Source: Pollenia angustigena (Eukaryota; Arthropoda; Insecta; Diptera; Polleniidae). From it: a stretch of 64,000 nucleotides of DNA. This document shows positions 23,358-34,701 of the stretch, piece after piece; position 1 is the stretch's first letter; each line of letters begins with the position of its first letter. The stretch covers positions 235,475,803-235,539,802 of the forward strand of contig OV884059.1 of assembly GCA_930367215.1 (NCBI GenBank), read 5' to 3'. The notes below the pieces were generated by a model that saw only the letters and a list, made by a program, of their open reading frames with translations, was not told the DNA's origin and did not search any database. The translations under genes and the position numbers were made by a program.

Positions 23358-24894
23358 ATGAACACTCAAAAACACAAACAAAAACAACAACAACAACAAA
23401 AACAATTAACTGAAACTGATGACGAACAGGCGAGAATAAGGACAACGATTGACAGTAAGACGACAAAGCCAGGGACTGTAACAGTCCAGGCTACCATGGA
23501 AGATCAGCCTAGGCTGATCAGAAGTGGTAAGGCAGCTCGACCGGTAGGCAGCTGCTCCAAAAACGGCGGCGAGGTACCCCTGAACTTCTCTCCAAGTACC
23601 TCCAAAGCCGCAAAAGCCCTTTCCGTCGGTGGGACGGATAAAACCCCTGCTTCGGGTGCTGCCAAGTTGGGAATGACAAAGTCGTCCAACAATGCAGCTT
23701 CCCATGTGCCCATTGTGCAAGGAGGGATGGTGATGAGAACATCATATCCCAAATCTGCACCTCCCCCCGCCAAAAACGGCGACCGTAAAAAGTCCCCAAG
23801 GCATAAAAACCCTACCAAGAGGGCATCAAATACAAGGCGCGCCGCCTTGCGCTTCATTGAGCTACTTGGCTCCAAAAAAGCTGAAGAGCTTTCCAATGAG
23901 CAGAAAGCTAAATTGGAATGGGCTAAGGCCCACATAGCTGGGCTGCAAAGTGTTTCACCTCCTGTCACTGGAAAGGTGACAATGCCTAAACGGCAACGTT
24001 CTGAGGAAGAAGCATCAGCCGTAAAACAGCAACCAGGGACTAAGCGTCCTAAATTAGCACCGAAGCCGATGAACAGGTCCTTCAGTGAGGTGGCCAAAGG
24101 TCACCTAGTGAGGGCTGTCATTGACAGTGGGAACTGGTTAAACAGAAATTGATGGGCGTGTTCTGGACGATCCTCAAGGAGAATCCAGGTCCTCCCCCTC
24201 AATGTGATGATGCTGGCTGGTATCAATGCCATGTGAAGTTGATGGCTTGTGTGGATGAGCGCTCAGCGTCGTTACTTAAGCTTGCCATCCAATCAATAGG
24301 AGAGGTTTGGGAAGGTGCAAGGCTCGATGTGGTGTTGGTGAGCGAGATACCGCGTAGGCCTAGATCGATTGCAACCATTCCTGTCGAACCATCGAAACCT
24401 GAGGAGATCTTGAAGATCATTCAGTGCTGTAATCCCCAACTACCCACACATGATTGGAAGGTAGTGAAGGTTTCAGCTATTGAAGGGTTATCAAGGACGG
24501 CGATTGTGGTAATAAATCAGCAATCCTTGGAATCACTGAGGGAGAAACAGGGTAAGATCTACTATGGTTTTAGTACGATCTTGCTCCGTGTCTACCGAAG
24601 TGATAACAAGGGCAATCCAGCTCCTTCGGTAAATGAGGCTGCACATACTGATGACAGTATGGCTTGTGGTGATGCTGTTAGCTCAAACGACAAAGATGAC
24701 ACTCAGTCGGTCTCCGAACTGGTGGGTGACTTCTTTGACCACTTGGGCGAAATGGTTGACGAGGACGTACTCCTGGAATCCGACCATGAGGACGTCAACG
24801 TCACAGTAATCGCCAACATGGATCATGGGGGGGTGTGCTGGAAATCGCAAGCGCAAAACGCAAGAATTTGGAGGCTGTTTAAATTCCACTTTTA
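23358..24894 (+). pseudogene. LOA-type LINE ORF1 with one frameshift
   Basis: From ATG 23358 the first ~260 residues are low-complexity and basic (Gln/Lys-rich start, Pro/Lys-rich middle, a KRQRSEEEAS-like basic patch). After a frameshift near 24149 the second part reads AGWYQCHVKLMAC, then IGEVWEGARLDVV and a PTHDWKVVKV block. This resembles the DUF4780-type domain of dipteran LOA ORF1 proteins, and an acidic tail follows. The product would bind element RNA. The C-terminal end is altered because a MITE starts at 24828, which supplies the last residues and stop. Confidence 0.75.
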
Positions 24895-25048
24895 TTAACA
24901 TTTTTATAATTTTTGTTTTAAAATTCTGTTTAATAGAAAAATGTTTGTATAATATTTGTCATAAAATTCTTTTATTACAGAAATCTTACTAAAAAAACGA
25001 CTTTTAAAATTCTTGCGTTTTGCGTTTGCGATTTCCAGCACACCCCTG
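24828..25048. mobile_element. MITE with CAGGGGTGTGCTGG-type ends, copy 1
   Basis: The inverted repeats begin GGGGTGTGCTGGAAATCG and run about 40 bp on each side (right end CCAGCACACCCCTG at 25048). The same family is at 55488-55663, where the end reads CAGGGGTGTGCTGG. The YARNG-like terminus suggests hAT, but the first bases of this copy are G instead of CA and no clear 8-bp duplication is seen. It sits between LINE ORF1 and ORF2, so ORF2's ATG (25049) directly abuts the MITE. Confidence 0.75.
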
Positions 25049-28000
25049 ATGGTGAGGGTGACACAAATCAACCTACACCACTCTAAAGCAGCATCCGCTG
25101 CACTGCTCCTCCGACTGGCAGAAAGAGGGGAGGAGCTCGTAATGGTCCAAGAACCATGGATTCACAAGAATCGGGTTTGCGGACTGAAACTAAAAGGCTA
25201 CAAGCTATTATATGCGAAAGCTACAGGTAACATAAGATCTTGTGTCTTAGCTAAAAACTCGTTGAATATCTTCATTCTTTCTGATTACAGTGATGAAGAC
25301 ACAACAACTGTCGCTCTGGAGACACCAGACGGAATAGTCTGGATGGTCTCGGGCTATATGGCGCACGATCACGGACATGACCCACCCAATAGGCTCATCC
25401 GTGATGCTGTAACAAAGGCTGCGGGCACTGGAACGCCAATTGTAATCTGTGCCGATGCTAATGCGCACCACACTATCTGGGGTAGTACTGATACAAATGT
25501 AAGAGGTGAGTCACTATTCTCCTTTATTATTAATTATAATCTAGGAGTAGTTAATAGGGGCTGTGAGCCTACGTTTGTTGTTGCGAATAGGTGTTAGGTT
25601 CTTGATGTCACGCTGGTTAGTATAAACCACGTTCATATGATTGAGAATTGGATGGTGTCTAATGACTGTTCGCTCTCTGATCATAGATATGTGGAATTTG
25701 ATTTAGGGCTTAGGTCCCCAGGACCGATGGCTGTGGTAAACAGGAGACGTACGAACTGGGGGATTCAACATTCCTCTCTAGTTCGGACTCTATCTGATCC
25801 TCCTGATGTAAATGATATCAGTGGGATCGACGCGGCAGTGGATATGCTTTCGAACTCACTGCAGTTAGCGAATACCTTGGCGTGTAAGCCAATGATTCGC
25901 AGGGGTAGGGATCGGCCACCGTGGTGGGATCCTGAAATTGCGCAGGCAAGAAGTGCCTGTCGTAGGTTGTTCAATGAGGCTAAGCGCCTTGGTAACTGGG
26001 TGGACTACAAGTCATCATTGAATAGGTTCAGAAATTTGGTAAGATCGGCGAAAAGGAACGCTTGGAGGAACTTCTGTAGCGGCGTGGAGGGATCCTCTGA
26101 GACGAACCGTTTACGTAAAATTATGGCTTCGAGCCCGGTTGTCCCAACCTATGTCCGAAAATCGGATGGTTGTTGGACTACAAACACTTGAGGTGTTCAT
26201 TGACACTCACTTTCCTGGAAACTCCCAATGGAGCTTGCAGGATCGGGTGTGGGAGTCGACACCCATTCCTATGTCCATTCCTTTGGACTATGATATGATC
26301 AAGCGGGCTGTCGATAGCTTCAGCCCATATAAATCTCCGGGTATGGATGGTATAATTCCGGCGGACCTGCAGAGGAATTCGACCCTGATCATACCCTGGC
26401 TGATGGCCATATACAGGGGGTGCGCTAGATTTTCGTATCTCCCGGTAAGTTGGACCTTGTGCAGAGTGGTCTTTATACCCAAAGGGGGTAAGGCTTCTCA
26501 CACTGAACCGAAGGACTACAGACCGATTAGTCTTGCATCCTTTCTTCTTAAGACTCTTGAAAGAGTTATTGATATACATCTTAGGACGACCATCCCAAGA
26601 AGTTTACTCTCTGCCTCCCAACATGCCTACACAAGGGGCAGATCTGTTGAGACGGCTCTTCACTCTCTAGTGGGAACTATTGAGAGATCGCTCGAATTTA
26701 AGGAGTACACACAAGTGGCCTTTCTCGATATTGAGGGGGCTTTCAACAATGTCAACCCGGACTCTATTGTGTCGTCCATGAGGAGCCTGGGGATCGCCGT
26801 TGGCATATGTAGATTTGTGGACAATCTACTCAGGAATAGGGTCATTTGCTCTACGATAGGTGAGACCAGTGGTCAAAGACTGGTGAACAGGGGTACTCCC
26901 CAAGGGGGGTTCTATCCCCACTATTGTGGAACCTGACTATGAATACCATGTTGACGAAGATGGAAAACATGAGGATCAAAACAGTGGCGTATGCTGATGA
27001 TGTTGCGGTAGCTATCACGGGGAGACATCTGAACATAATGTCTCAGTGTATGGAGGCTGCTCTGAAGGTACTTAGCACCTGGAGCGCATCATGCGGGCTG
27101 GGTGTTAATCCGTCCAAGACGGAACTGGTACTCTTTACGAGGAAGTACAGGACTGGGGACTTTAGGCTTCCGAGGTTAAATGGAACCGAGCTTCAGATCT
27201 CACGCAGTGCCAAGTATCTGGGCGTGGTTCTGGATAGTAGGCTGTCATGGGGACAAAATGTCCAGATGAGAGTGGAAAAGGCAATAGTTGCCATATATGC
27301 GTGTAGGGGTGCAATCGGCAGAAAATGGGGCATGAGCCCGTGGTGTGTCAATTGGATCTTTGAGGCTGTAGAAAAGCCGACTCTGTATTACGGGGTCGTG
27401 GTATGGTGGCCTGCGTTGGATAAGAGCAGGTATAGGGCAATGCTTGAGAAGGTATATAGACTTGTCGCGTTGATGATAAAGGGATCAATGCGATCTACTC
27501 CCACGAGGGCGCTGTTCACGATACTGAACTGGCTCCCGGTGGACATCATGGCCAGACAGATGGCTCTTTGCTCGGCGACACGGCTAAACGCGGCGCTTTG
27601 TTGGTCGGCCCGTGACTATGGGCATGCCGGGATAACCAGAGGTTCTACCGTCCCTGATAGTGTGGACTATTGCACTCCGGTGCCTTTCACTGGCGCGGGG
27701 TTTGTGACAATGATGGCGCATGGCAATGCGCTGTCAAGTACTCACCACGAACTGAGCCTAGGGGTTTATACTGATGGTTCGAGGAAGGGTGTAAGAGCTG
27801 GCGGAGGTTTCTACATAGAGGAACTGGATGTGAGAGTTTCCTTTCGTCTGCCGGATGGATGTAGTGTCCTGCAGGCGGAGATCTCGGCTATAAGGCGGGC
27901 GGTAAATTGGCTGAGGTATCATCGCATATCGCGAGATATACGTATATTTACTGACAGCAAGGCTGCCCTTGCTTCCCTAGCGGGTGTCTATACGACATCT

Positions 28001-28607
28001 AGGTTAACTGTAGAATGTCGGATGTCTTTGAATGAGATTGCGGGTAACGCTAATATGGATTCCGGGTCACTCAGAGTGCCCGGGTAATCTAGTGGCAGAT
28101 GGGCTGGCCAAACAAGGTGGTCGTATGGATGATATATTCATCGATCAGTTTGTTGGTCTTCCAATGGCTCACTGTTAATTACTTATCAGGCGCGAGTCTT
28201 ATAGAGTCGCGCAGATGCGGTGGACTAGTGAGTCCACCTGCTTGATATCCAGGCTATTATGGCCTGGTCATGATGAACGGAGGGCAAGCTCTCTACTTAG
28301 GTTCAGAAGGGACCAGATTAGGACAGTTGTATCGGTTATTACTGGGCACTGGCCGGTGGGGACTCATGCTGAAAGAATGGGTCTGGAATTCAATGACTAC
28401 TGTAGAAGTTGTCAGGATGAGGAGGAGGAGGAGACTGTGCTTCACTTTATCTGTCAATGCCCTGGGTTGCGGGGTATTAGGGAGGAATGCCTGGGGAAAC
28501 CGGCATTTGCCTGCCTAGAGGATCTATCCAAGATAGAACTGAGATCGCTGATTCTCTTCATTAGGAGGACGAACTGGCTGGATTCTGCAGTGACGCCATC
28601 TGAGTAA
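25049..28607 (+). pseudogene. LOA-type LINE ORF2 (endonuclease, RT, RNase H), broken
   Basis: The endonuclease starts INLHHSKAASAALL, then VQEPWI, CADANAHHTIWG and SDHRYVEF. The RT has SPGMDGI, PKDYRPISL, AFLDIEGAFNNV, TPQGG and catalytic YADD (about 26990). RNase H begins YTDGSRKGVRAGGG with IFTDSKAAL and is followed by a GHSE-type block. The C-terminus has a CRSCQDEEEEETVLHFICQC cysteine/histidine motif and stops at 28607. Damage: TAG at 25595, a frameshift near 26150, loss of one G in a G-run near 26905 just after PQGG, and a shift near 28060. The enzyme would carry out target-primed reverse transcription. The few lesions suggest moderate age. Confidence 0.85.
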
Positions 28608-28711
28608 CTGCTCTATAGGATGGGCATTGGCGCTGGGTATCACAAAGGGACCAATAAAGGACCCAAGTGAGCTGTCTGTTGATAGCTGCCCATGGAACCT
28701 AACCTAACCTA

Positions 28712-29072
28712 CAGAAAAAAGTGATTTTATTCCTGGGATTAACATATTGTGGACATTACAGTATCGAAGGTGTGAAATAATAGTTGGGTTTGTAACATAC
28801 CGTCGGAAAGTTTAAGAAACTAGGCAATTATTTGCATACGTTTTATTTTTAAGGCTTAAACACAAATAGGAAAAAATTCAAAATAGTGCATATGATAAAA
28901 ATTGAAAAACTCTCCTCTAGAGTTAGAAATTATTTGTTTTATACATAAGCCGCTCGCATCCCAAAAATGGACCAAAACTACCTTAAAGGAAAAGACATAA
29001 GCTTTCTTTTGAACAAAAAAAAAAAAAAAATTTTAATTTAAAAAATAAAAAAAAAATTGTAATTTTAAAAGA
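28712..29072. other. Intron sequence, no gene
   Basis: AT-rich with homopolymer tracts, directly after the LINE 3' tail. Nothing recognised. Confidence 0.45.
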
Positions 29073-29247
29073 CCAAATAAAACTGTTAAACTACAATTAA
29101 TGTTGGGAGAATTCCAACCAATTGTAGTGGGGAACGTAAGATGAGATAAACTCACTGTTTATTGTTGATGTGTTTGTTTAAACTTTGATATTGTTACAAG
29201 TAGAACTGTTGCTTATAAGTCTTATACGTTTAACAGTTTTATTTGGT
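29073..29247. mobile_element. Short MITE-like inverted-repeat element
   Basis: Perfect 20-bp inverted repeats ACCAAATAAAACTGTTAAAC at 29073-29092 and its complement at 29228-29247 enclose 135 bp with no coding capacity. No convincing target duplication is visible, so the superfamily is unknown. Confidence 0.55.
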
Positions 29248-29287
29248 TTAATATCTTTAGTTTTTCTAAAATCTTTATGGATGAAGT

Positions 29288-29385
29288 TTCCTGATGATCT
29301 GGCCTAAGCAACCAGTGAAATGCGCATAGGAAGAGCTTATCCCATCAACAATAAATTTCAAGTGTTTTTATCAAGAATAAAAACT
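29288..29385 (+). other. 3'-end hairpin resembling Penelope-like element tail, second copy
   Basis: CTGATGA (29291-29297), a short CTGG/CCAG stem with a 9-nt loop, then GAAATGCGCAT, followed by an AATAAATTTCAAGTG tail. It has the same layout as 4669-4760 with different stem bases. The core matches the hammerhead order CUGAUGA-stem-GAAA, although the stem base pair next to the core is T-T. Stem III and the cleavage site are not convincing. Confidence 0.35.
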
Positions 29386-29451
29386 GGGAATTAAGCACAA
29401 ATAACAAAATCTTTTAAAATTAAAATTTTGTATTCCCAAAGATTACTTTTT

Positions 29452-30131
29452 GATAATCCAAATTTTTAATATTTTCAATTAGGCTTAAGTTCATCAAATT
29501 TAATTTTCATTAAATTATTTTTATGAAGAAAGGAATTTTTACAACATGAAATTAATTAAAATTTACTGATAATTTTTCATTCTTGACTGAAGCTGGGCTC
29601 GAACCCAGGCGTTTTTTACGGACAGGTTACCCTAACATGTTTCGATTGCAACCACTCAATCTCTTCAGAGGGCTTGCCGTTTAACACTCGCAGCCATCGA
29701 CGACTGCTGACGTCAATAGTCAAACATCAATCCTTAACCAAATTATATTTAACCTTTGGTAGATCGAAATTTGCTTTGAATGATTATCTATTTTAATTTA
29801 TTTTGCATGTTCTTCCTTTACTTCTGTTTTTTCGTACTTTTGTCAAGAATTCTTCTTGAAGTTCAAAGTACATATTTTGTTTTGTTTTTTCATTTTTTTT
29901 TTGTCTTTCTTTTTCTTGCTGACCTTTTCAGCACAACTTGAAGGACAAATGCAAACATAGAGCTCGTGCCTTAGCTTTAACAATAATTAGTATTTTGGTC
30001 ATTTTGTTGAACTATTTCTGGTTTTAAATCCAAATTTTTAATATTTTCAATTAGGCTTAAGTTCATCAAATTCAAAAATTTGGATTAAAAACCAGAAATA
30101 GTTCAACAAAATAACCACAATACTAATTATT
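29452..30131 (-). repeat. Inverted, diverged copy of the tRNA-like satellite unit
   Basis: The reverse complement of the 564-bp unit can be followed from TTTTTAATATTTTCAATTAG through the B box (reads GGGCTCGAACCC on this strand, about 29595-29606) to the AATAATTAGTATT block near 29982. A further inverted partial copy follows, so 29982-30039 and 30074-30131 form a 58-bp-arm palindrome. Substitutions are frequent outside the B box. It is therefore an older, single-unit relative of the array at 17-21.8 kb. Confidence 0.85.
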
Positions 30132-30684
30132 TAAAAAAAAAAAAATTTTTAATTTTTTTTCAAAAGATGGATCAAATAGCTAACACCAATAGGTATTAAG
30201 TTACATGGATAAGAAAGAACGCCTGTATGGCCAAAATGTCAAACTTTGACTCCCACTAACTCAGAAACTTTTAGACCGATCTTGTTGAAAATTTGTGTCT
30301 AAACTACTATCCAATAGGACTAACCTTGGTGCAAATTTCTTTTTATTTCACTTAGAAACAATAGTAGTGAGTAAATCAATTACCAAACGTTTTTTCTCTG
30401 AATGTTTCAATATTATTCTTACTCTTTTCTTTTCCAGCTGTGTACGTTTGTATTTATGTACAATTTGCGCTCACAAACAAAAATAATACAAAACAAAATG
30501 ACACAATCATTCTCATTGTTTTGGTTTTGTTTTACTCACTGCAAAGTACAAAACAAAACGAAAGCAAACGTTTCGTGTTGTTTGTTTTCGTACTCTGATT
30601 TATTTACAATTGTTAGTAGAAATTGTAACCGATTATGGCCTTTAAAGGCTAGGTTATGTAGGTGAAAAATAAAATAAATAAAGA
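30132..30684. other. Intron sequence, no gene
   Basis: AT-rich, with no supported feature. Frames at 30295-30665 are short, overlap one another and lack domains. Confidence 0.45.
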
Positions 30685-30686
30685 TA

Positions 30687-31524
30687 CAGTGCACTCGCGA
30701 TAATATGAATGCCCTAATATATGAACACCCCAAAATATGAACACTTATTTTCTTCCATTGCCTACTCTAAAATATGAACTTGTGCAAAAGCTTTAAAATA
30801 TGAACAACATATAGTTGTATTTTTAATGGTTTTTATATACCTACACAGTGTTAAATCAAAATCAATTTGTATTCAACGACATAATAACCTAGGGATTTCC
30901 CCAGCTATCGCTTTAAAGTTGTCTTCAGTTGCTAATCAAAATGTTTGACATACACTTTTAGTTAGTTCTCACATTAACATCGAATTCTATATACATTTTT
31001 AAATACAATTTTAACGTGAACATTTTTTAAAGATGAATTAAAAAAAGGATAAGTTTTGAACTTTAAAAAGCAAAATCTGAAGTTTTAGAACATTTAGGAA
31101 AAGGTTTTACCAATTTAGCGAATAAATTTGTTTTTTTTAATGTTCTAACAATACGTTTATTTGACTTTGAAAAAGAAAAATGTGCGGTCTTCCGAATACC
31201 CAAAAAATGGAAAATGCATGCACCGATGGTTTTTGAAAATAAGATTTTGACTGTTAGCCGGCACGGAAAATATCTGGAGATTTTTAAGAGAGCGGGGCGT
31301 TTTTAAGCTGATTGAGCGAAAAAAAATCACAGACTTTTTCGCATAACTTTAAGTTTGTTTTTCTTTTTTAAAAATCAATAGTTTTTTAAATGCAATGAAC
31401 AATAAATAAAACAACTTTAACATTAGAAACTTTTATTTTTATTTTTGCCATTCGCAAATATGAACAATCTTGCAAAAGTGAACTGGCTTTGTTTTAATTA
31501 GTTCATATTATCGCGAGTGCACTG
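30687..31524. mobile_element. pogo-like MITE with TA duplication
   Basis: The ends are CAGTGCACTCGCGATAATAT and its complement, flanked by TA (30685-30686 and 31525-31526). The left half repeats ATATGAAC several times (30711-30810). A TA duplication with a CAGTG...CGATAAT terminus is characteristic of pogo/Tigger-type Tc1/mariner elements. The 838-bp body has no intact transposase. Confidence 0.78.
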
Positions 31525-31526
31525 TA

Positions 31527-31758
31527 TATGAAGTTTATATCATATGAATATGATTATGTAGTCAAATAATATTTAATTAATTAAAACAAATAACAAACAG
31601 AAACTGGGAATTATTTCTTTTCATAAGTTACTTTTTTATATTCAAAATTTTTTTTTTTTATTTTTCGAATTTTAATTCTTTGAGCTAAATTTCAGTTATG
31701 TATTTTTATTTATTTCATTTATTTATGCAATATCAAGCCTTAGAGGCCAAAATAATAA
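31527..31758. other. Intron sequence, no feature
   Basis: Short AT-rich stretch between two transposon relics. It contains CTGGGAATTA near 31603, a fragment of the dispersed repeat also at 29386. Confidence 0.35.
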
Positions 31759-31766
31759 TTTTACAT

Positions 31767-34004
31767 TAGGGTGGTCGTTAACTGTATGGATCAAATTTTT
31801 TTTATAATTTTCCATGCTGTAACCCCCCAATTCGGTGGGTATTGATAAAAAAACAACTCCAAAAAATTTTTAGGACGATCGGCGAAGGCTAAGCCGTCCC
31901 TCAGGCCCGCCAAAGTTTGAGAAAAATCGTGAAGTCCGACTTGTATGACTTATAGGTATTTAGGAAAATATTAGTTTTACATAAAAATCGTTTTCTAAGA
32001 AGTTGTTGTTGGTAAAGTTTCCAACAAATTTTGCCTTAACAAGTTTTCTCTAAAACTCATTGAACAAAACCTAATTAAAATAAAAAGTAAACAGCAGCAT
32101 TGATGCGAATTGTTTCTTTAGAACTGTTTTTTCTTACACACGTCAATTCAGCTTTAATATTTGTGTTTGTGTGCGTTTGCTTAAAAAAAATAGTCAAACG
32201 CATATCATTTGTTTCTAACGTACCACGGTTGATAAAGTTGGTGCAATTATAGTTTTTTGATACAATTCAAAGCCAAAAAGTACGGTGGTACCCTAGGGTG
32301 GCCGTTAAAATCAAAAGTAGGATTTATTTAGGTCTCACTAGCCAATTTGGTGGGTATTGATAAAAAAAAAAAAAAAACTCAAACACTTTTAGGACGATCG
32401 GCGAAGGCTAAGCCGTCCCTCAAGCCCACCAAAGTTTGAGAAAAATTATAATTTACATGAAATCTGACTTTTATGTTTAATAACTTAGAAAATATTAATT
32501 TTGTAGAAAATTTGTTCACAAGTTTTTCTTTATCTCTTATTAAACAATATAAACTTAAAATATCGAATAAGCCACTAAAAAATCTAATTTTTAATTCATT
32601 AAAGAAACGCATTTTCTATGAATTAGTTTTGTTGAAAAACATTTTTATTATTTATTTAAAAAAAAAAAACCGACCAGCCGGGCACCTGGCGTTTTACCCT
32701 AATTCGGGTACGCTGAATTCAGTGGTGCTAACCGTTTTTGAGGTTAGCTCTTGTTTTCAAAATTTCGAAAACGGAGGAGGTTGAACAGCGTAACTCAAAA
32801 ACGGTTTAGTTTATAAAATAAACTAAAAAAAACGAAATTCCACAATAATATTACCTTTAACCATTGTTATCGGTTTTTTCTAACATGCGTAGTCGTTTTA
32901 GAAACAAATTTTTTTTGGCAATGGGGATAAAACAAATTATGTGAGGTTGGTCATACTTTTGACCCAACTAAGGGCAATCTTGACGCTGCAGTGGCCAAAT
33001 TTAAGAATTATATTAAACCGGCATATTTGTATGGGAGCCCCCCTAAAGGGTGGAGATACAAGGCAATTATGTTTTAAGAAAATGTTAAGCACAAAAACTA
33101 ATGAAGGTCCGTCATATATTTAATCCCCCTTGGGGCGATTCCTTGGCAGTTCTGGGGCTTTTTCTTCAATATATTTCTAGTCTGTGTTGGCAATTTTATT
33201 TGAGAGCCCCTTTAAAGAATAAAGAGAGCGTGCAGGTATGTTACAAGGATGATAAATGAGAAAACCAATATCGTACTTACGAACTTCTACAATCGTACTT
33301 TTTCGACCCCAATAGTAATAAATATTTTTTTTTATAAAAGAAAAAGACTTTTGTTTCGGTTACACTTGAAACCATTGGAACATACGGTCTATTTCGTTCC
33401 TTTGTTTTTATAATATTTTGCCATGAAGCCTTATATGCTGCCGCTGATACTTGATTTAGAATGTGGCATATGCAATCGTCCAATGATCAAGTGCAAAAAT
33501 CTATTCACAATAGCGAAGTTTAGTGTTTGGTGCAAATGGTCTTGCAAAGAGCAAATGCAAAATCCAACAACAACATACACAGAGTTGTTTTCAGATTTCA
33601 TAAAAACGCTACGAAATTCTGCATTTGCACTTTGGCAAAACCATTTGCACCAAAGACTGAAATCAGTTTATATTCATTGGACAATAAATACGAGTTGCCA
33701 TTTTATATCAATTATAAATATTTAGGTTTGAAAAATTTGGAAATATGTAGTACCAAATGAGTCACGGTGGTACCACCGTACTTTTTGGCTTTGAATTGTA
33801 TCAACAAAGTACAATTGCACCAACTTTATCAACCGTGGTACGTTAGAAACAAATTATATGCGTTTGACTATTTTATTTAAGCAAACGCACACAAACACAA
33901 ATATCGTCCTAAAAATTTGTTGGAGTTGTTTTTTTATCAATACCCACCAAATTGGCGAGTGAGACCTAAATAAATCCAACTTTTGATTTTAACGGTCACC
34001 CTAA
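31767..34004. mobile_element. Nested non-autonomous hAT-like elements (TAGGGTGG ends)
   Basis: The outer ends are TAGGGTGGTCGTTAA (31767) and TTAACGGTCACCCTA (34003). The flanks TTTTACAT (31759-31766) and TGTTACAT (34005-34012) match 7 of 8. Inverted arms 32150-32291 and 33764-33905 share GTACCACGGTTGATAAAG and the palindrome TACGGTGGTACC. A second left-type terminus (TAGGGTGGCCGTTAAAATC) at 32296, with the repeated block AGGACGATCGGCGAAGGCTA, shows a second copy inserted within or recombined into the first. Another hairpin lies at 33524-33653. No transposase remains. Confidence 0.65.
33524..33653. repeat. Hairpin with ~38-bp arms
   Basis: TTTGGTGCAAATGGT-CTTGCAAAG...AAATGCA near 33525-33560 is complementary to TGCATTTGCACTTTGGCAAA...CATTTGCACCAAA near 33618-33653, with a few mismatches and a loop of about 57 nt. 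It lies in the inner part of the nested hAT relic. It is either a separate MITE or internal TIR material. Confidence 0.55.
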
Positions 34005-34012
34005 TGTTACAT

Positions 34013-34601
34013 GTTCATACCTATATCCTGAGAAAAAAAAATTGAAATTACTTTTTGATATCCTGAGAAATTTTACAACAAATTATATATCTATACATAT
34101 GTACACTAATAATAATAATAAATTAAACTATGATCAAAAAACAACAACCCAGCCGCAACAAAAAAATAACAAAAAGAAAAAAAAGAAAGGAATCCTAAAT
34201 ATATAATAGTCTGGTAGTGTATAAAGTCATTCCTAAAAATTTAAAGGAATAGGACTATTACAAAAAAGCTTTATAAAATATATAACTGAAATTTAGCTCA
34301 TAGAATTTAAAACTAAAAAAATGTTGAATATATTAAAAAAACATTGTAATTGAAACAAAAAATAATTAACACTCCATAAAATTTGTAATGAAAAATGTAT
34401 TATATACGAAATATTATCGGGCATGTTCTAGAAATCGAAATTAAACAAGATTTTAATTGGAATTTTTTACAAAATGACTGCAGTTTTTTCTGTTTTAGCA
34501 GTTGTTCCTGTAAATATATTTGGTACTCAAAGAATCAAGTATACAAAACGGAATATTCTTATTAGCTTTCTTAACAAGCTTGGTTTCCAAATTTTTTCGA
34601 T
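34013..34601. other. Intron sequence near the donor site, no gene
   Basis: AT-rich DNA with an (AAT)n run near 34108-34122. The exon 1 reading frame stays open through the donor to a stop at 34603-34605, so unspliced mRNA would encode a protein with 32 extra residues and no zinc fingers. Confidence 0.4.
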
Positions 34602-34701
34602 TTTAAATCAACTCCATTTTGATTTGTAGAACAATCCCGTTTATTAAAATATCTGATAGCGGATAAAAAAAATCCGACCAAGTAATACATAAATCTCTTA
34701 C

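Larger units (their letters stand above)
23085..28711 (+). mobile_element. LOA-type LINE (non-LTR retrotransposon), degenerate
   Basis: A 5.6-kb block much richer in G+C than its surroundings, with a two-ORF layout: ORF1 (23358-24894) and ORF2 with endonuclease, RT, RNase H and a C-terminal cysteine motif (25049-28607). The 3' end is AACCTAACCTAACCTA at about 28711, a tail style seen in LOA/I-group LINEs. The presence of RNase H and the ORF1 type favour LOA over R1. A MITE separates the ORFs. Frame breaks make it inactive. The 5' boundary is set by composition; no target duplication was found. It is inserted in the intron opposite to the host gene's direction. Confidence 0.85.
13298..34701 (-). 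other. 21.4-kb intron of the double-ZAD gene, filled with repeats
   Basis: The donor GTAAGAG on the minus strand begins at 34701 and the acceptor AG is 13299-13298. Both exons are in phase 0 (exon 1 from the ATG is 357 codons). The intron holds a hAT, the 564-bp satellite array, a 150-bp tandem, an LOA LINE in the opposite orientation, MITEs and another hAT nest. Dipteran introns in ZAD genes are usually tens to hundreds of bases, so this one is exceptionally large. An unseen extra exon cannot be excluded. Confidence 0.6.

Noticed and set aside
23406..24097. Long minus-strand open frames opposite LINE ORF1
   Set aside because: They are shadows of the GC-rich ORF1 on the other strand and show no domain.
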